From Effrenium voratum (Eukaryota; Sar; Dinophyceae; Suessiales; Symbiodiniaceae): a DNA stretch of 64,000 bases. Location: contig CAUJNA010003288.1 in the NCBI GenBank assembly GCA_963377175.1, positions 283,501 through 347,500 of the forward strand. The letters are read 5' to 3'. Under the pieces are notes generated by a model. It was not told the DNA's origin and ran no database searches. It saw only the letters and a list, made by a program, of their open reading frames with translations. Made by a program: the position numbers and the translations under genes. Shown here piece after piece: positions 59,401-64,000 of this stretch (the stretch's first letter is position 1; each line of letters starts with the position of its first letter).

Positions 59401-62400
59401 CAACTTTTCAAAAATTGCTTTGCCTGCCAGCTTCTCATGCCAACTTTTCAATAATTGCTTTACCTGCCAGCTTCTCGTGCCAACTTTTCAATACTTTCTT
59501 CACCTGCCAACTTCTCTCCTGCCAACTTTTCAACAATTGCTTTGCCTGCCAGCTTCTCATGCCAACTTTTCAAAAATTGCTTTGCCTGCCAGCTTCTCGT
59601 GCCAACTTTTCGAGAGTTACTTCGCCTGCCAACTTCTCTCCTGCCAACTTTTCAAAAATTGCTTTGCCTGCCAGCTTCTCATGCCAACTTTTCAAAAATT
59701 TCTTCACCTGCCAACTTCTCTCCTGCCAACTTTTCAACAATTGCTTTGCCTGCCAGCTTCTCATGCCAACTTTTCAATAATTGCTTTGCCTGCCAGCTTC
59801 TCGTGCCAACTTTTCGAGAGTTACTTCGCCTGCCAACTTCTCTCCTGCCAACTTTTCAAAATACTTTACCTCCCAGCTTCTCATGCCAACTTTTCAATAA
59901 TTACTTCACCTGCCAATTTCTCTCCTGCCAACTTTTCAAAAATTGCTTTGCCTGCCAGCTTCTCATGCCAACTTTTCAATAATTGCTTTACCTGCCAGCT
60001 TCTCGTGCCAACTTTTCGAGAGTTACTTTGCCTGCCAACTTCTCTCCTGCCAACTTTTCAATAATTGCTTTGCCTGCCAGCTTCTCATGCCAACTTTTCA
60101 ATAATTACTTCACCTGCCAACTTCTCTCCTGCCAACTTTTCAATACATCTTCACCTGTCAGCTTCTCATGCCAACTTTTCAAAAATTGCTTTGCCTGCCA
60201 GCTTCTCGTGCCAACTTTTCGAGAGTTACTTCGCCTGCCAACTTCTCTCCTGCCAACTTTTCAACAATTGCTTTACCTCCCAGCTTCTCATGCCAACTTT
60301 TCAATAATTGCTTTACCTGCCAGCTTCTCGTGCCAACTTTTCGAGAGTTACTTCGCCTGCCAACTTCTCTCCTGCCAACTTTTCAAAAATTGCTTTGCCT
60401 GCCAGCTTCTCATGCCAACTTTTCAAAAATTTCTTCACCTGCCAACTTCTCTCCTGCCAACTTTTCAACAATTGCTTTGCCTGCCAGCTTCTCATGCCAA
60501 CTTTTCAATAATTGCTTTACCTGCCAGCTTCTCGTGCCAACTTTTCGAGAGTTACTTCGCCTGCCAACTTCTCTCCTGCCAACTTGAAACTTTGCCTGCC
60601 AGCCAACTTTTCAATAATTGCTTTGCCTGCCAGCTTCTCATGCCAACTTTTCAATAATTGCTTTACCTGCCAGCTTCTCGTGCCAACTTTTCGAGAGTTA
60701 CTTCGCCTGCCAACTTCTCTCCTGCCAACTTTTCAAAATACTTTACCTGCCAGCTTTGATGCCAACTTTTCGAGAGTTACTACACCTGCCAACTTCTCTC
60801 CTACCAATGTTTCAACAATCTTCACCCGCCAGCTTCTCATGCCAGCTTTTCGAGAGTTACTTCGCTTGCCAGCTTTTCATGCCAACTTTTCGAGAGTTAC
60901 TACACCTGCCAACTTCTCTCCTGCCAATTCTCAATAAATCTTCACCTGCCAGCTTCTCATGCCAACTGCCAGTTTTGCCTGCCAACTTTTCAAAAATTAC
61001 TTCACCTGCCAGCTTCCCATGCCAGCTTTTCGAGAGTTACTTCGCCTGCCAACTTTTCATGCCAACTTTTCGAGAGTTACTACACCTGCCAACTTCTCTC
61101 CTGCCAACTTCTCCCCTGCCAACTGTTCAATAACTACTTTACCTGCCAGCGTCTCATGCCAACTTTTCGAGAGTTACTTCGCCTGCCAGCTGTTCATGCC
61201 AGCTTTTCGAGAGTTACCACACCTGCCAACTTCTCTCCTGCCAACTTTTCAGAAATTGCTTTACCTGCCAGCTTCTCATGCCAACTTTTCGAGAGTTACT
61301 TCGCCTGCCAACTTTTCATGCCAATTTTTCGCGAGTTACTACACCTGCCAACTTCTCTCCTGCCAACTTTTCAAAAATACTACACCTTCCAGCTTCTCAT
61401 GCCAACTTTTCGAGAGTTACTTCACCTGCCAACTTCTCTCCTGCCAACTTTTCAATAATTGCTTTGCCTGCCAGCTTCTCATGCAAACTTTTCAATAATT
61501 GCTTTACCTGCCAGCTTCTCGTGCCAACTTTTCGAGAGTTACTTCGCCTGCCAACTTCTCTCCTGCCAACTTTTCAAAAATTGCTTTACCTGCCAGCTTC
61601 TCATGCCAACTTTTCGAGAGTTACTACAACTGCCAACTTCTCTCCTGCCAACTTCTCTCCTGCCAACTTTTCAAAAACTACTTTACCTGCCAGCGTCTCA
61701 TGCCAACTTTTCGAGAGTTACTTCGCCTGCCAGCTGTTCATGCCAGCTATTCGAGAGTACACACCTGCCAACTTCTCTCCTGCCAACTTTTCAGAAATTG
61801 CTTTACCTGCCAGCTTCTCATGCCAACTTTTCGAGAGTTACTTCGCCTGCCAACTTTTCCTGCCAACTTTTCGAGAGTTACTACACCTGCCAACTTCTCT
61901 CCTGCCAATTTTTCAAAATATTCACCTGCCAGCTTCTCGTGCCAACTTTTCGAGAGTTACTTCGCCTCCCAACTGTTCATCCCAACTTTTCGAGAGTTAC
62001 TTCACCTGGCAGCTTCTCATGCCAGTTTTTCGAGAGTTACTTCGCCTGCCAACTTTTCATGCCAACTTTTCGAGAGTTACTTTACCTGCTAACTTCCCAT
62101 CCCAACTTTTCGAGAGTTACTTCACCTGCCAGCTTCTCATGCCAACTATTCGAGAGTTACTACACCTGCCAACTTCTCTCCTGCCAACTCTTCAAAAACT
62201 ACTTCACCTGCCAGCTTTGCCTGCCAACTTTTCAAGAATTGCTTTACCTGCCAGCTTTTCATGCCAACTTTTCGAGAGTTACTTCGCCTGCCAACTTTTC
62301 ATGCCAATTTTTCAAGAGTTGCTTTACCTGCTAACTTCCCAATTTTAATTCTTCGAGAGTTACTTTACCTGCCAACTTCTCTCGTGCCAACTTTTCGAGA

Positions 62401-62690
62401 AGTACTTCACTTGCCCACTTCGCCTGCCAACTTCGCCTGCCAACTTTTCGAGAATTACTTCATTTGCCAGCTTTGCCAGCTTTTAGAGAGTTAGTTTACC
62501 TGCCAACATTTTATCCCAACTTTTCCTGAGTTACTTCGCAACTTTCCGAGCATCACGTCACCTGCCAATTTCTGATGCCAACTTTTCGAGAATTACTTCA
62601 CCTGCCAACTGCTGATGCCAAGTTTCGAGAGTTACTTCACCTGCCAACTTCTGATGGCAACTTTTTAAGAGTTACTTTGCCTGCATCAAT
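56403..62690 (+). repeat. 6.3-kb satellite of CTGCCA(G/A)CTTCTC units
   Basis: About 150 tandem units of 40-42 nt in three main types. Type A starts CTGCCAGCTTCTCATGCCAA and ends CAATAATTGCTTTAC. Type B starts CTGCCAGCTTCTCGTGCCAA and ends CGAGAGTTACTTCGC. Type C contains CTTCTCTCCTGCCAACTTTT and ends CAAAAATTGCTTTGC or CAAAAATACTTTAC. B plus short C makes an 81-bp dimer that repeats regularly at 56.7-57.5 kb. Units become degenerate after about 62.2 kb. Several overlapping forward frames are open, the longest 557 codons (56,320-57,993), because most units lack stops. I see no signal that it is a gene. Confidence 0.97.
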
Positions 62691-64000
62691 TTGCTCTATG
62701 TTTCCTGGCCACTCGTTGTCTAGCTTTTTTGCGATGTCCAGCTACGCAGTAATGTTGAGTGAGGGTCTGAAGCGAAGTCCTTTTATTTGTGACATATGGG
62801 AGGCGCTTTTTTGCCCCACTGCGTCCCAGGCACAGTGGAGATCTTGGTGTCTCTGGTTTCAGGCACGGAAGTGGTCTGAGTGAGGCTTTGAGTTGTGCCA
62901 ACACCTCCCGGGTCTTCAATTACATGGCATGATTATCTTTCCAGCGACCGGGAAGCAAACAATGCCACGATCTATTGGCGGCTTCCCTTGCTTTCAGGGT
63001 CGTGGTGTGTTTGGTGCACTGGATCCAGTGCCCATCGGGCAGCAAAGCAACCCCAATGTGCTTCAGACTCACGTCATTGAATCAGTCAGAGACAGGGGCC
63101 AAGAGATGACGCTCTGGCCAGTTCCCGTGCCCGGTATGAAACACAAACAGTGTCGACAGCAGTGAGATTGCAGAGCAGCTACTTTGCCGGCAAAGGTAGC
63201 CTGCAAACATGCTGACAGACTGTAAAATTGCCAGTCCAAGTTCTCGCTCGTTGTTCACCTTTGCAAAGATTTACTATTGTGGGCCTGACCCGGCATTGCC
63301 CTTGAAACTGGAGCTGATTGCTGATATGAAGTAGACAGTGGACAGCGAAGATGAGGTGCTGGTTGCGATCATGGCAAGATTGACACGCATGGCTTCTAGC
63401 TTTCGGATGATGCCTGTGCGAGGTAAATCTTTGGCAATGCAGATGCCCTTTAGTGAAGAGGCGGGATTGGGCCCAGCATGGCTCTTTGCCTATGAGCGAG
63501 GTGTGCACAGCTCAGCAGGGAACAGCGTTGATAATGTTCATCGCTTCGGACCCCATTTAGAGAACTGCGTGCCAGACACCAGCATGGAAGCTACGCAGGC
63601 CGGCACCGTGAAGCAAGTCGCTGCAAAAAAGCTAGGCCTCGGCCTCAGGAAAAATCTGAGTGTGCAAAAAGTGTGGCAAAAGGGATCCAGGATGGTCATC
63701 AAAGGATCTCTTTGCTGAGCTGTGTGCAGTTTCCCTGTCAGTGATCTTGAACTTGTTGCTTTTCTGCTCAGGGCGAGTGTTTCCTGATTCAATGTAAATT
63801 TATGTCACATTCCACTGGAACGCTTTTTGATCCCCCGGAGTCGTACAAATGATTCATGTGACGGGTGCGATCATGGGCTGCATTCCTAGCGGACATTCAG
63901 CTGATGGCAAGCCGATTGAACATGCGGATTTGATGCTTTCCTGTCAGCTTGCGTGGCCATTAGATATATAATAAACGTGTTGATTGCAGTCTTTTATAGA
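62691..64000. other. Unassigned 3' region
   Basis: No recognisable family. A + frame of 126 codons at 63,338-63,718 and another at 62,893-63,165 have moderately protein-like composition (for example GRGVFGALDPVPIGQQ after TTTCAG) but no motif. Coding is possible but unsupported. Confidence 0.35.

Overview
The window looks like nuclear DNA of a dinoflagellate, probably a Symbiodiniaceae-type alga. This is an inference from gene architecture; no marker gene fixes the species. The evidence is: two recognisable eukaryotic genes on the same (+) strand, each cut into very small exons (about 27-110 nt) separated by introns of 46 nt to several kb; acceptors that are always AG, mostly followed by G; 5' splice sites that include GC and GA as often as GT; and a very high load of micro- and minisatellites. 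No bacterial-type genes, rRNA, tRNA, CRISPR or recognisable transposase were seen. Almost all long uninterrupted reading frames here are products of simple repeats, not genes.

Layout. 1-2,217: no recognisable gene. 2,218-about 15,750: a short-chain dehydrogenase gene, best read as 3-ketodihydrosphingosine reductase (KDSR/TSC10 type, sphingolipid synthesis). Ten or eleven exons are located, but the exon with the catalytic YxxxK and one early exon were not found. Its introns hold a CCTGCCAA minisatellite (5.0-5.7 and 7.1-7.35 kb), a duplicated TATG microsatellite block flanked by GGGCCCGTTG arrays (8.8-11.45 kb) and TTGC-type repeats (12.7 and 14.5 kb). 15,750-37,070: mostly unassigned, with a few exon-like islands (19.9, 21.4, 23.6, 27.5, 34.7 kb), AAGG repeats, a 2-kb GAGT purine block (27.74-29.75 kb) and CT-rich tracts. 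37,077-51,375: a Deg/HtrA-type serine protease gene of the plant DEG2/DEG9 kind. Nineteen exons are located, from the catalytic Asp region through the GNSGGP serine motif and PDZ domain to a C-terminal stop codon; the N-terminal His exon(s) were not found. 51,376-55,170: unassigned. 55,175-56,255: minisatellite, GATA and AAAG repeats. About 56,400-62,690: a 6.3-kb satellite of related 40-42-nt units with higher-order structure. 62,690-64,000: unassigned.

The two genes have no obvious pathway link; one acts in sphingolipid synthesis and the other in protein quality control. Their shared strand fits the unidirectional gene order common in dinoflagellates. The most unusual elements are the mixed GT/GC/GA intron system, the tiny exons, and the 56-62 kb satellite, part of which is organised in an 81-bp (27-codon) period that stays open for translation.
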